From positions 1,798,001 through 1,862,000 of the forward strand of contig AP024889.1 in NCBI GenBank assembly GCA_024347015.1: a DNA stretch of 64,000 nt. The letters are read 5' to 3'. Within the stretch, counting starts at the first letter, position 1. The number at the start of each line of letters is the position of its first letter. Positions 25,776 through 34,731 of the stretch are shown one piece after another. The notes below the pieces were generated by a model. It saw only the letters and a list, made by a program, of their open reading frames with translations, ran no database searches and was not told the origin of the DNA. Origin of the DNA: Vibrio pectenicida (lineage in GTDB: Bacteria > Pseudomonadota > Gammaproteobacteria > Enterobacterales > Vibrionaceae). Both the position numbers and the translations under genes were made by a program.

Positions 25776-28058
25776 ATGAACCAACAACTCACCGTTACTA
25801 AACGTGATGGACGCAAAGAAAGTATTGATCTGGACAAGATCCACAGAGTAATAACTTGGGCTGCAGAAGGCCTAGACAATGTCTCTGTATCTCAAGTGGA
25901 ACTTCGCGCTCACATTCAGTTCTATGATGGAATCACGACTTCAGATATTCATGAAACTATCATCAAGTCAGCAGCCGACTTAATCTCAGAAGACACTCCA
26001 GATTATCAATATCTTGCCGCACGACTCGCTGTTTTCCACTTGCGCAAGAAAGCCTACGGCCAATACGAGCCACCTAAGCTTTATGATCATGTCGCTCGTC
26101 TAGTCGATTTGGGCAAATATGATCAGAATATTTTGCAAGACTATACCAAAGCAGAATTGGATGAACTCAATACTTACATTGATCACAAACGTGACCTAAA
26201 TTTTTCCTATGCTGCCGTTAAACAGCTTGAAGGTAAGTACTTTGTTCAAAATCGCGTCTCAGGTAAAATATACGAGAGTGCTCAGTTTCTTTACATTCTC
26301 GTAGCGGCGTGTTTGTTTGCAAAATACCCTCAATCGACACGTCTTAACTACATAAAACGTTTTTACGACGCAACATCGACATTTAAAATTTCCTTACCAA
26401 CGCCAATTATGTCAGGTGTCCGCACACCAACGCGTCAATTTAGCTCCTGTGTGTTAATTGAATGTGGCGATAGCTTAGACTCTATCAATGCCACAGCAAG
26501 CTCCATAGTTCGCTATGTCTCTCAACGAGCAGGTATCGGTGTTAACGCTGGACGTATCCGTGCTATAGGCTCAGAGATCCGCCGCGGAGAGGCTTTTCAC
26601 ACTGGCTGTATTCCGTTCTATAAATACTTCCAAACCGCGGTTAAATGCTGTTCTCAAGGTGGTGTTCGTGGTGGTGCAGCAACTGTTTTCTACCCACTAT
26701 GGCACGGTGAATCTCAAGCCTTAATGGTATTGAAAAACAATCGAGGAGTAGAAGAAAACCGTGTACGCCACATGGACTATGGTGTTCAACTAAACCGGCT
26801 CATGTATCAGCGTCTGGTTGAAGGCGGAAACATTACCCTATTCTCACCTTCAGACGTTCCGGACTTGTACGACGCATTCTTTGAAGATCAAGATGAATTT
26901 GAGCGTTTATATACTCAATATGAAAATGATTCATCGATTAAAAAAGAAACTGTGAAAGCTATTGAACTCTTCTCTATTTTGATGCAAGAAAGAGCTTCTA
27001 CTGGCCGTATCTATATCCAAAATGTAGATCACTGTAATACTCATAGTCCTTTTGATCCTAAAGTCGCTCCAGTACGTCAATCTAATTTATGCTTAGAAAT
27101 TGCACTACCGACTAAGCCACTAACTAATGTTGAAGATGAATCTGGCGAGATTGCATTGTGTACTCTTTCTGCATTTAACCTTGGCGCAATTCAGTCTCTT
27201 GATGATTTTGAAGAACTGTCGGATTTGGTAGTAAGAGCACTCGATGCCCTACTTGATTACCAAAATTATCCTCTGCCAGCAGCAAAAAGATCAACCATGA
27301 ATCGACGTACCCTGGGTGTCGGTGTCATCAATTATGCATACTATTTAGCTAAAAATGGGGTCAAGTACTCTGATGGTAGTGCGAGTGGTTTGACTCACCG
27401 CACTTTTGAAGCAATTCAATATTACCTATTAAAAGCTTCTGTGGAGCTAGCTAAAGAACAAGGTAAGTGTCCTGCATTTGATGAAACAAACTATGCCAAA
27501 GGCTTATTACCAATAGATACTTACAAAAAAGACATCGATTCTGTCTGTGATGAGCCGCTACATTACGATTGGGATACATTACGCGAAGAAATCATGTTAC
27601 ATGGACTTCGTAACTCAACACTCACAGCTTTAATGCCATCAGAAACCTCTTCTCAGATTTCCAACGCAACCAATGGAATTGAGCCACCTAGAGGCTATGT
27701 ATCCATTAAAGCATCTAAGGACGGCATCCTAAAACAAGTAGTGCCTGAATATAGCAAGTACAAGGAAAACTATGAACTGCTGTGGGACATCGGTTCTAAT
27801 GATGGCTATTTGCACCTAGTTGGGATTATGCAGAAGTTTGTTGACCAAGCCATCTCTGCAAACACTAACTATGACCCGACTCGTTTTGATAAAGGTAAGG
27901 TCCCGATGAAAAAATTACTACAGGATCTGCTAACAGCGTACAAATACGGTGTAAAGACACTTTATTATCACAACACGCGTGATGGTGCGAGTGATGACCA
28001 GAAAGACGCTATCCAAGAGCAAGATGATGATTGCGCTGGCGGTGGTTGTAAAATCTAA
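25776..28058 (+). CDS. nrdA: Ribonucleoside-diphosphate reductase class Ia, alpha subunit
   Basis: A 760-residue enzyme that reduces ribonucleoside diphosphates. The N-terminal ATP cone (TVTKRDGRKESIDLDKIHR) gives allosteric activity control. The active site has FSSCVLIECGDS (first redox Cys), NVDHCNTHSPF (thiyl radical Cys) and NLCLEI (second redox Cys). The C-terminal CAGGGC pair shuttles electrons from thioredoxin or glutaredoxin. The frame extends to 25755, but the ATG at 25776 begins the conserved MNQQLTVTKRDG. nrdB follows after 81 bp. Confidence 0.98.
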   Translation: MNQQLTVTKRDGRKESIDLDKIHRVITWAAEGLDNVSVSQVELRAHIQFYDGITTSDIHETIIKSAADLISEDTPDYQYLAARLAVFHLRKKAYGQYEPPKLYDHVARLVDLGKYDQNILQDYTKAELDELNTYIDHKRDLNFSYAAVKQLEGKYFVQNRVSGKIYESAQFLYILVAACLFAKYPQSTRLNYIKRFYDATSTFKISLPTPIMSGVRTPTRQFSSCVLIECGDSLDSINATASSIVRYVSQRAGIGVNAGRIRAIGSEIRRGEAFHTGCIPFYKYFQTAVKCCSQGGVRGGAATVFYPLWHGESQALMVLKNNRGVEENRVRHMDYGVQLNRLMYQRLVEGGNITLFSPSDVPDLYDAFFEDQDEFERLYTQYENDSSIKKETVKAIELFSILMQERASTGRIYIQNVDHCNTHSPFDPKVAPVRQSNLCLEIALPTKPLTNVEDESGEIALCTLSAFNLGAIQSLDDFEELSDLVVRALDALLDYQNYPLPAAKRSTMNRRTLGVGVINYAYYLAKNGVKYSDGSASGLTHRTFEAIQYYLLKASVELAKEQGKCPAFDETNYAKGLLPIDTYKKDIDSVCDEPLHYDWDTLREEIMLHGLRNSTLTALMPSETSSQISNATNGIEPPRGYVSIKASKDGILKQVVPEYSKYKENYELLWDIGSNDGYLHLVGIMQKFVDQAISANTNYDPTRFDKGKVPMKKLLQDLLTAYKYGVKTLYYHNTRDGASDDQKDAIQEQDDDCAGGGCKI

Positions 28059-28139
28059 CCTCTAATCACCTATGTGATTAGAAAGAATTAACAGATTATT
28101 TGCCTCTCTAACGAGGGGCTTAAAAGGGATTGAGACATC

Positions 28140-29273
28140 ATGGCTTACAGCACTTTTAACCGAAATAAAAATGACCAATTAAAAGAACCAATGTTCTTAG
28201 GTCAATCCGTTAACGTTGCTCGTTATGACCAACAAAAATTTGAAATATTTGAAAAACTCATTGAGAAACAGCTTTCTTTTTTCTGGCGTCCAGAAGAGGT
28301 GGATGTTTCTAGTGACCGTATTGACTACAACAAACTACCTGAGCACGAGAAGCATATTTTTATCTCTAATCTAAAATATCAGACTCTGCTTGATTCGATT
28401 CAAGGGCGTAGCCCAAATGTAGCTTTACTACCCTTAGTTTCATTGCCAGAAGTCGAAACCTGGATAGAAACTTGGTCGTTTTCTGAAACTATTCACTCGC
28501 GCTCATACACTCATATTATCCGTAACATCATCAACGATCCCGCGATTGTTTTCGATGACATCGTTGAGAATGAGCATATCCTTAAGCGAGCTGAAGATAT
28601 CTCGCAATATTACGATGACTTGATTCAACTAACGAGTGACTACCATCGCTATGGTGAAGGTACCCATTCTGTGAATGGCGAACAAGTCACAATTAGGTTG
28701 CACGATCTAAAGAAAAAGCTCTACGTCTGTCTTATGTCAGTAAACGCGCTAGAAGCGATTCGATTTTACGTTAGCTTTGCATGTTCTTTTGCTTTTGCAG
28801 AACGTGAGCTTATGGAAGGTAATGCAAAAATTATCAAGCTGATTGCTCGTGATGAAGCCCTTCATCTTACGGGGACACAGCATATGATCAACATCTTGCG
28901 TAATGGCCAAGATGACTTCTCATTTATGCAGATCGCGGAAGAATGTAGACAAGAATGCTTCGACTTGTTTAAAGCAGCCGCTGAACAAGAAAAAGAATGG
29001 GCTGAGTACTTGTTTAAAGATGGTTCTATGATAGGCCTTAATAAAGACATCCTTTGCCAATACGTAGAGTATATCACTAATATTCGCATGCAAGCCGTCG
29101 GTTTAGGCGCAGCTTACCCAGAAGCAACTTCTAACCCAATTCCATGGATTAATGCATGGTTGTCATCAGACAATGTGCAGGTTGCACCACAAGAAGCCGA
29201 AATCTCTTCTTATCTAGTCGGTCAAATCGATAGCGATGTTCAAGCTGATGACTTTAAGGACTTCGAACTCTAA
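28140..29273 (+). CDS. nrdB: Ribonucleoside-diphosphate reductase class Ia, beta subunit
   Basis: A 377-residue diiron protein that holds the tyrosyl radical needed by NrdA. Iron ligands are visible in [20 protein letters not shown] and in ELMEGNAK with ARDEALH. The radical tyrosine lies in [11 protein letters not shown]. The C-terminal tail DDFKDFEL ends as in other class Ia beta subunits and docks on NrdA. The stop overlaps the yfaE start by one base (TAATG), so the two are coupled. Confidence 0.98.
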   Translation: MAYSTFNRNKNDQLKEPMFLGQSVNVARYDQQKFEIFEKLIEKQLSFFWRPEEVDVSSDRIDYNKLPEHEKHIFISNLKYQTLLDSIQGRSPNVALLPLVSLPEVETWIETWSFSETIHSRSYTHIIRNIINDPAIVFDDIVENEHILKRAEDISQYYDDLIQLTSDYHRYGEGTHSVNGEQVTIRLHDLKKKLYVCLMSVNALEAIRFYVSFACSFAFAERELMEGNAKIIKLIARDEALHLTGTQHMINILRNGQDDFSFMQIAEECRQECFDLFKAAAEQEKEWAEYLFKDGSMIGLNKDILCQYVEYITNIRMQAVGLGAAYPEATSNPIPWINAWLSSDNVQVAPQEAEISSYLVGQIDSDVQADDFKDFEL

Positions 29274-29551
29274 TGCCCAATATTAAAATCAACGATATTA
29301 CCTCTATCCAATCAAACCCATCTAATACCATTCTTGAAACAATGGAAAACGCAGGCATAATACCTGAGTACAACTGCCGAGATGGTCACTGTGGCTCTTG
29401 CCGCTGCAAGTTGGTGAAAGGAGAGGTAGAGTACGTTGGTTTTGCTATGGCATATACTCAAGATAATGAGATTTTGCCTTGTATTTGCAAAGCAAAATCT
29501 GATATAGAGATTGAAGAAGTCACTTATACTCTAAAAGACAAAAGTGCATAG
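29273..29551 (+). CDS. yfaE: 2Fe-2S ferredoxin YfaE
   Basis: A 92-residue plant-type ferredoxin. The cluster cysteines appear in YNCRDGHCGSCRCKL and in LPCICKAK, the CX4CX2C...C pattern. In E. coli YfaE helps to restore the diferric-tyrosyl radical of NrdB. Position directly after nrdB, with overlapping codons, fits that role. Confidence 0.95.
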   Translation: MPNIKINDITSIQSNPSNTILETMENAGIIPEYNCRDGHCGSCRCKLVKGEVEYVGFAMAYTQDNEILPCICKAKSDIEIEEVTYTLKDKSA

Positions 29552-29560
29552 TTATTCACC

Positions 29561-29597
29561 CTTAAATAACTCGGTATACCATGCTGAGTTATTTAAG
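29561..29597. terminator. Hairpin after yfaE
   Basis: CTTAAATAACTC and GAGTTATTTAAG form a perfect 12-bp stem around a 13-base loop. It lies 10 bp after the yfaE stop and 9 bp before the convergent stop at 29606. There is no clear T-run, so termination strength is uncertain; the symmetry suits both directions. Confidence 0.65.
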
Positions 29598-29605
29598 GAT
29601 TTGGG

Positions 29606-29857
29606 TTAAGCTCGAACATTAATACGTGCTAAAAATTCGTCCGCGGTCACCATAGACACGGCTTTGTTTGCAATTTCTCTCCCACCATCGTCAAATAGAG
29701 ACATACGATAGCCCAATGAATTCCCTTGATTTTCCTCTTCTGGAACACTGAGCCAAATCGAGATTACATCTTGCCCACCTTCACTAACTGATTCTCCTAG
29801 CACAACTTTTTGGCCTGCAACTTGATACCACACTACAATTTTCGAATGTTGGTACAT
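29606..29857 (-). CDS. Small hypothetical protein (83 aa)
   Basis: I do not recognise this protein. It is acidic, without a signal peptide or membrane segment, and predicted to be mostly beta-strand (KIVVWYQVAGQKVVLGES, VISIWLSVP, YRMSLFDDG). The ATG at 29857 is preceded by a good AGGGAGG, which supports expression. It faces nrdAB-yfaE convergently. No function can be given. Confidence 0.7.
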   Translation of the reverse strand: MYQHSKIVVWYQVAGQKVVLGESVSEGGQDVISIWLSVPEEENQGNSLGYRMSLFDDGGREIANKAVSMVTADEFLARINVRA

Positions 29858-30097
29858 GCTAACCTCCCTAGGTAAAACCCCTGACGAACTTTCATTTTAA
29901 GCACTATTACAACAAATGCACGTTTCAATTATTGGACTCTTCTGCCATTTATTTAAAATCATCACTTTAAGCTTTAGATGATTTTCTTCTAAGAAAGATT
30001 TACCGAAGCACTCATGTAATAAGAAACATATTCATTCACTTATTACTGCATACTACACGGTGGCAGTTTGACAGAATTACCAGATTAAGCTATCGAC

Positions 30098-31354
30098 CTA
30101 GCTATCGGGCTCCACATTATTGATAAACTCTCTAGGGACATAGATTTCTTTGTTTCGAACGAGAGAGCCGTACTTAGGAAACATATCTTTACCTAGAAAG
30201 TAACGTCGAAGCATATCAGCAGCAACTGTGGTGATAAATGTCACTTTATCATCTCGAGAGAAGGAACGATTGAAGGTTAATGTCTGTCCCCACTCACCTT
30301 CTTTGGTGGCAATAGCAACAGAAAATGTTTGTTCTTTTACCTTTCCAGTTGCAAGCGCAATACCAGTATGACATTTCTCTTTAGTGGCTCCTGCAAGAGC
30401 AAGTATGGCCGCCAAAGAATCATTGTTACTGTCCCCCACATCCATACTTTCTCCCAAAATCCAACCATGTTCACAATAATAAGCCGCCTCGTAACTGGTG
30501 TTTAACAACCTTGTAAGATGGCCATAAGTAGATTGTTCTGCTGTAGAAATTGATTGAGCCCTATCGGCAATTAGGTGAGCCACATACTCTTCCATCGACT
30601 CATCAACACTGACAACATTAGTTTCTATCAAGTTATGGATTATTTGAAGAAGCTTAACCCTAGTATCAACATCTCCTTTCGGCCCAAATAGTTTTACTTC
30701 GATATAGGGTAAGTGAGAGCGATAACCTAAGACATATCCTGCTGGCAAATCAATTTTATCTAGCGTATCCGACAAATAAGATTCTGACAGGCCAAACGTA
30801 TATAATTTACTACAATCATAACCAACAACATCACTATGAAGCTCAGTCAGTTGAGGTAAAATTTGCGACTCAACCATCAGTTGAAACTCGCTTGGAACGC
30901 CCGGTGTAAAATAAAAGTCGCAGTCATTAAAGGTAAATGAGAACCCACAAGCAGTACCGATTGGATTGTCGATAATAACTGCCCCTTTAGGTAGCATGGC
31001 CTGTTTACGATTACTCTCAGGCATGTCCACACCACGATTTGCAAAAAAAATCTCTAATTTATCCATCCATTGTGAATAAAGTTCCAATTCGACTCCTGCT
31101 GCCTGTGCTGCTGCTTCAGAACTCACATCATCCGTAGTAGGGCCGAGTCCACCATTAACCACCACTATGTCACAGTTGAAACTCAACATCATCAACTCTT
31201 CAACCATTGCTGACTTACTGTCACCGACAGTGGAACGCTTCGACAAAGAAAAGCCATGTTTGAAAAATTGCTCAGATAACCAAGCCGCATTAGTATCAAC
31301 GATATCCCCATGAAGTACCTCTTCACCAGTACTTAACATCGCTATTTTCAACAT
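30098..31354 (-). CDS. CinA/YfaY-family protein with degenerate C-terminal domain
   Basis: A 418-residue protein. The N-terminal molybdopterin-binding-like (COG1058) domain is intact: LSTGEEVLHGDIVDTNAAWL, VNGGLGPTTDDVS, NPIGTACGF and FTPGVPSEF. The C-terminal half corresponds to the PncC/CinA amidase domain, but the usual ESCTGG serine motif is replaced by AEQSTYG, so nicotinamide-nucleotide amidase activity is doubtful. E. coli YfaY, a similarly altered CinA relative, lies in the same chromosomal neighbourhood as nrdAB-yfaE. The frame extends to 31498, but the ATG at 31354 follows AAGGA and starts the conserved domain. Confidence 0.85.
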   Translation of the reverse strand: MLKIAMLSTGEEVLHGDIVDTNAAWLSEQFFKHGFSLSKRSTVGDSKSAMVEELMMLSFNCDIVVVNGGLGPTTDDVSSEAAAQAAGVELELYSQWMDKLEIFFANRGVDMPESNRKQAMLPKGAVIIDNPIGTACGFSFTFNDCDFYFTPGVPSEFQLMVESQILPQLTELHSDVVGYDCSKLYTFGLSESYLSDTLDKIDLPAGYVLGYRSHLPYIEVKLFGPKGDVDTRVKLLQIIHNLIETNVVSVDESMEEYVAHLIADRAQSISTAEQSTYGHLTRLLNTSYEAAYYCEHGWILGESMDVGDSNNDSLAAILALAGATKEKCHTGIALATGKVKEQTFSVAIATKEGEWGQTLTFNRSFSRDDKVTFITTVAADMLRRYFLGKDMFPKYGSLVRNKEIYVPREFINNVEPDS

Positions 31355-31640
31355 ATTTATTTTCCTTCTTAGGAAATCTGAATCACTTTGGTAACCCACC
31401 AACTTCACGGTGTAGCATTTATTGATGTTGATGTTAGTTCTAAAGACAAACAGACTTTGATATCGAAATTCAGAGTCTCTACTCATAGTTGACAACAATA
31501 ATAGACGACCGCCGTCATAGTTTGAGTGTAGCTAAGAGTATTACTTTCTTAATTAGCACAAGTTACGGTTTTCATTCCAGTTACTTTATTAGATAATCGC
31601 GAACTAGGACATATTAAGAACGATACTATGGAGTTTATCC

Positions 31641-32537
31641 GTGTACAAAAAATACATCACGATTTTGATGTTATCGGCTTCTGCTTATACAAATGCCAAT
31701 AACTACGAAACTCCTAAGACTATCGAGCTCTCATACACGGCAGAAAACGCACAAGATTATAGCCTTTTCGACAACTCATACTCATACCACTCCCTTAGCA
31801 CCTATAACTTAGGCCTAACTGAGAGTAATTTAAAACTTGAGGAGCCTGAATTACCTAAATATCTCACGGTACAAAGTGAAAAAGACTGGGGCTATCTTAA
31901 AGGTCAAACATACACTATTTTGGGTCTCAGTGTTGCGACAGTAGGCTTAATGACATTACTCCCTGAATCCATTACCAAGTGGGATGAAGAGGATCGGGAT
32001 TTAAGTGGCCTAGGTTCTAAATGGAAAGATAATGTCACTTCAGGGCCAAAATGGGACAGAGACGACCACTTTCTTAACTATGTCATGCATCCCTACTTTG
32101 GCGGCGTTTACTACACAGCAGCTCGTCATGCTGGTTTTAATGAATTCGAATCTTTCCTCTACTCTGCTACATTATCCACTTTCTTCTGGGAGTACGGCGT
32201 TGAAGCATTTGCTGAAGTACCTTCATGGCAAGATATTTTTATCACGCCTTTCTTTGGCGCCGTTGTAGGCGAGATGATGTTTGGTGCCGAGCAAGACATT
32301 GTCGCCAATGGTGGTGAAGTCTGGGGCTCTGAAACAATGGGTGGCGTTACCTTGTTCTTCCTTAACCCTGTTGGCCACATCCATGGTTGGGTTAGCAACG
32401 CATGGGGCGGCTCAGCTGAATTCCAATTCAACACTAAACCTTGGTTTGGTAATCAAGATGTTGCTAAATTTGCCCTAGATTCAGGCGCTAGCTACGACGA
32501 TCTTTTTTATGGCGTCGAAATGAAGATTACTTTTTAG
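31641..32537 (+). CDS. DUF3943 domain protein
   Basis: A 298-residue envelope protein. It starts with GTG at 31641, preceded by GGAG eight bases upstream. Residues 1-19 form a signal peptide (ending NA-NN). The rest has the features of DUF3943: a hydrophobic segment at about 90-110 (YTILGLSVATVGLMTLLP), then WDRDDHFLNYVMHPYFGGVYYTAAR, FFWEYGVEAFAEVPSWQDI and TPFFGAVVGE. The family has conserved His/Asp/Glu that suggest a membrane-associated enzyme or channel, but no function is established. Confidence 0.82.
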   Translation: MYKKYITILMLSASAYTNANNYETPKTIELSYTAENAQDYSLFDNSYSYHSLSTYNLGLTESNLKLEEPELPKYLTVQSEKDWGYLKGQTYTILGLSVATVGLMTLLPESITKWDEEDRDLSGLGSKWKDNVTSGPKWDRDDHFLNYVMHPYFGGVYYTAARHAGFNEFESFLYSATLSTFFWEYGVEAFAEVPSWQDIFITPFFGAVVGEMMFGAEQDIVANGGEVWGSETMGGVTLFFLNPVGHIHGWVSNAWGGSAEFQFNTKPWFGNQDVAKFALDSGASYDDLFYGVEMKITF

Positions 32538-32551
32538 AAATAACTTCTATT

Positions 32552-32584
32552 TGTAAGCTTGGTTGCGCTTCAAGCAGGCTTACA
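32552..32584. terminator. Possible hairpin between DUF3943 and MOSC genes
   Basis: TGTAAGC pairs with GCTTACA, with an inner CTTG/CAAG pair. It lies 15 bp after the DUF3943 stop and 10 bp before the convergent MOSC stop. There is no T-run, so the call is weak. Confidence 0.35.
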
Positions 32585-32593
32585 CCAACACCT

Positions 32594-33292
32594 TTATTTA
32601 TCTTTATCACAGGGGCCTTCGATCCTAGGTGACCAATCCTCCACAACACCATCACTTATTCTTCGATCAACTAATTTTTTCCATGATTCGACCAAAGGTA
32701 ATTGTGCCAATTTTTGTAACTCTGACGTTTCAAGACAGCCCTCAAAAATTACACTCATAATCCTAGCAAGCGACCATTCTGGATAGGGTCTATCGCACAA
32801 TATGATGTCGTCACCTTGCCCAATATCTCCCTCTTGCAGCACTCTGAAGTACCAACCTGTTCGTAATGAGTCTTGTAACCGCTTTGCCATATCGTTTTGG
32901 TCAAAGCGTACGTTCAATTTCCAACAAGGCATTCTGCCCTGAGAAACCTCTAAAAGCGTTGAGCCAATACGTACTATATCTCCTAGACACATGTCTTCTT
33001 CGGTAACACCGACGGAACTTATGTTCTCACCAAACGCCCCAATATGGCGAAAAACATCCCGCTCACCGAGCTCTTCCACCCACTGGTTATAATGCTCAGT
33101 AGGGTATATGTGGAGAGCCTTTTCTACTCCACCGTGGAAACGTAAGTCTCCTTGCTCATCACCATTAAGCCCCAAAAACGAGACGGATTGACGCCCATCA
33201 ACAACTTTCTTATCAATTGCGCTTTTTGAACCATGAGCAAACGACACTGCCTTACCTGTCAGCACAGATTTTACTTTCCCTGAACTTTTCAT
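32594..33292 (-). CDS. MOSC domain protein (YiiM-like)
   Basis: A 232-residue cytoplasmic protein of the MOSC family, which carries sulfur to molybdenum cofactor or reduces N-hydroxylated compounds. Visible are GLNGDEQGDLRFHGGVEKALHIYP, GAFGENISSVG and the conserved cysteine in VSQGRMPCWKLNVRF. The C-terminal helical extension with GWYFRVLQEG and SLARIMSVIF is typical of YiiM. It is followed upstream by a small gene in the same direction with a 27-bp gap, so the two may be co-transcribed. Confidence 0.92.
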   Translation of the reverse strand: MKSSGKVKSVLTGKAVSFAHGSKSAIDKKVVDGRQSVSFLGLNGDEQGDLRFHGGVEKALHIYPTEHYNQWVEELGERDVFRHIGAFGENISSVGVTEEDMCLGDIVRIGSTLLEVSQGRMPCWKLNVRFDQNDMAKRLQDSLRTGWYFRVLQEGDIGQGDDIILCDRPYPEWSLARIMSVIFEGCLETSELQKLAQLPLVESWKKLVDRRISDGVVEDWSPRIEGPCDKDK

Positions 33293-33319
33293 AGTCTCCT
33301 CGAAAGAAGTTGCCTAATT

Positions 33320-33562
33320 TCAGCTATGTGGAACCAATTGGTAGACAGGCAATGCAGCAAGCAATTCAACACTGTCTCCAGTACTTTTAAGATAACGAAT
33401 TTCATGATCTGAATAGAAAGCTTTTAACTGATACCCTTCTTCTGAAGGAAACTTCACTATCAGTAACTCTAAATGTCTCTCTCTTTTGTTTTTATCTATA
33501 TGTTCGATGTTCACACTAAAAAGTAGTTTTTCTTGCTGGTATATATCTACCCGATATCTCAT
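33320..33562 (-). CDS. Small hypothetical protein (80 aa)
   Basis: I do not recognise this protein. It has a basic, charged middle (IDKNKRERHLELLIV) and beta-rich ends (MRYRVDIYQQEKLLFSVNI), with no signal peptide or membrane segment. It lies 27 bp upstream of the MOSC gene on the same strand, so the two may form a unit. No function can be given. Confidence 0.65.
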   Translation of the reverse strand: MRYRVDIYQQEKLLFSVNIEHIDKNKRERHLELLIVKFPSEEGYQLKAFYSDHEIRYLKSTGDSVELLAALPVYQLVPHS

Positions 33563-33695
33563 ATCAATGACAGTCCTTCTGCAAATATTTTTCTATCAAT
33601 CCATCGAGAAACCATTTTTTAACAACCAATACTCAAAATAACCCGGCCCCTCAAATGACTCATGGATAACAAAATGAATATGCATAGCCTCTCCT

Positions 33696-34589
33696 GTGAT
33701 AGTTAGTGATACTATGCTAACCTCACTCATCAATGACGGGATAAAGACAAAAAGACATTTTATAATGCCAAACCGCCAAAATGAGCCACAGACATATCAG
33801 CAATCGGCCAACGAAATTATCGCTACTCAGCCAGACGCACCAGTGCTGGTAAAAACAATACAAATGACCAAAGGATATGTAGACAAAATGCATAGCCACA
33901 ATTGGCATCAAATCATTTTTCCGATTAAAGGGTTACTGCAAACACAGTCCGATAACTATCAATACCTGCTGCCTCATACTTCAGCTTTGTTCGTACCGGC
34001 TACTCTAGATCATGAATCTATTGCTTTATCTGACACGACTTTCATTGGCATTTATATCAACCCTGCGTTTAGCAGAAACTATAAAAACAGGCTAAGGACC
34101 TTATATCTAACGCCCTTTCTCAAAGAGCTTCTACAAAAAATACGTAGAACATACTCATATACAAATATGCACGAGAAGATACTTCGATTACTCGATGTAT
34201 TACACGATCAAGTTTATACAGATGAAGTGATGACGTTTCAGTTGCTATTGCCCCATGATAGACGGCTAAGATTTATCTTTAACCAACTCTCAGAAAAACC
34301 AACGTTAGACTGGTCCCTGAAAATTTGGGGAGATAAAGTTGGCGCTTCAGAGCGAACCTTGTCTCGGCTATTTTTTAAGGAGTTCAACACCTCATTTCCA
34401 CGCTGGCGACAACACTTAAGACTTATATACTCTCTGCCATTATTAGACGAAAAGCTACCCATCCAAGTTATTGCAGACAACATTGGATACAAGAATGATT
34501 CTTCCTATATTAAAGCATTTAAGTCCTATTTTGATCTCACGCCACAACAATTTAGACTCAATAAAAACCACCAATATTGCGAGCTTTGA
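33696..34589 (+). CDS. AraC-family transcriptional regulator
   Basis: A regulator of up to 297 residues. The N-terminal cupin-like domain holds KMHSHNWHQIIFPIKGLL, and the C-terminal HTH_18 region has WGDKVGASERTLSRLFFKEF and IADNIGYKNDSSYIKAFKSYF with LTPQQF. The start is not settled: GTG at 33696, ATG at 33714 or ATG at 33765 (274 residues) are possible and none has a strong ribosome-binding site. It is similar in layout to the regulator at 13279-14004, though not close in sequence. Target and ligand are unknown. Confidence 0.87.
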   Translation: MIVSDTMLTSLINDGIKTKRHFIMPNRQNEPQTYQQSANEIIATQPDAPVLVKTIQMTKGYVDKMHSHNWHQIIFPIKGLLQTQSDNYQYLLPHTSALFVPATLDHESIALSDTTFIGIYINPAFSRNYKNRLRTLYLTPFLKELLQKIRRTYSYTNMHEKILRLLDVLHDQVYTDEVMTFQLLLPHDRRLRFIFNQLSEKPTLDWSLKIWGDKVGASERTLSRLFFKEFNTSFPRWRQHLRLIYSLPLLDEKLPIQVIADNIGYKNDSSYIKAFKSYFDLTPQQFRLNKNHQYCEL

Positions 34590-34691
34590 TATGTATCCTA
34601 GTTAAGCTGAATAGTAAATTACCCTTCAATTCATCTAAGAAATAACCATTGAGCATTTAAACCAGGTAGAATAAAACATTAGATAAAACTC

Positions 34692-34731
34692 TGTGACTTC
34701 ATTGTCCAAATTCTTTGACAATGAAGTCACA
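34692..34731 (-). terminator. Terminator overlapping the SGNH esterase 3' end
   Basis: TGTGACTTCATTGTC and GACAATGAAGTCACA form a perfect 15-bp stem around a ten-base loop. The stem includes the last codons and the stop (34699-34701) of the esterase gene. On the minus strand CAGAGTTTTATC follows. Confidence 0.75.

Noticed and set aside
25276..25879. Two minus-strand open frames (154 and 87 residues) upstream of nrdA
   Set aside because: They overlap the ubiG terminator, DnaA and NrdR boxes and the start of nrdA, and the translations show no protein-like features.
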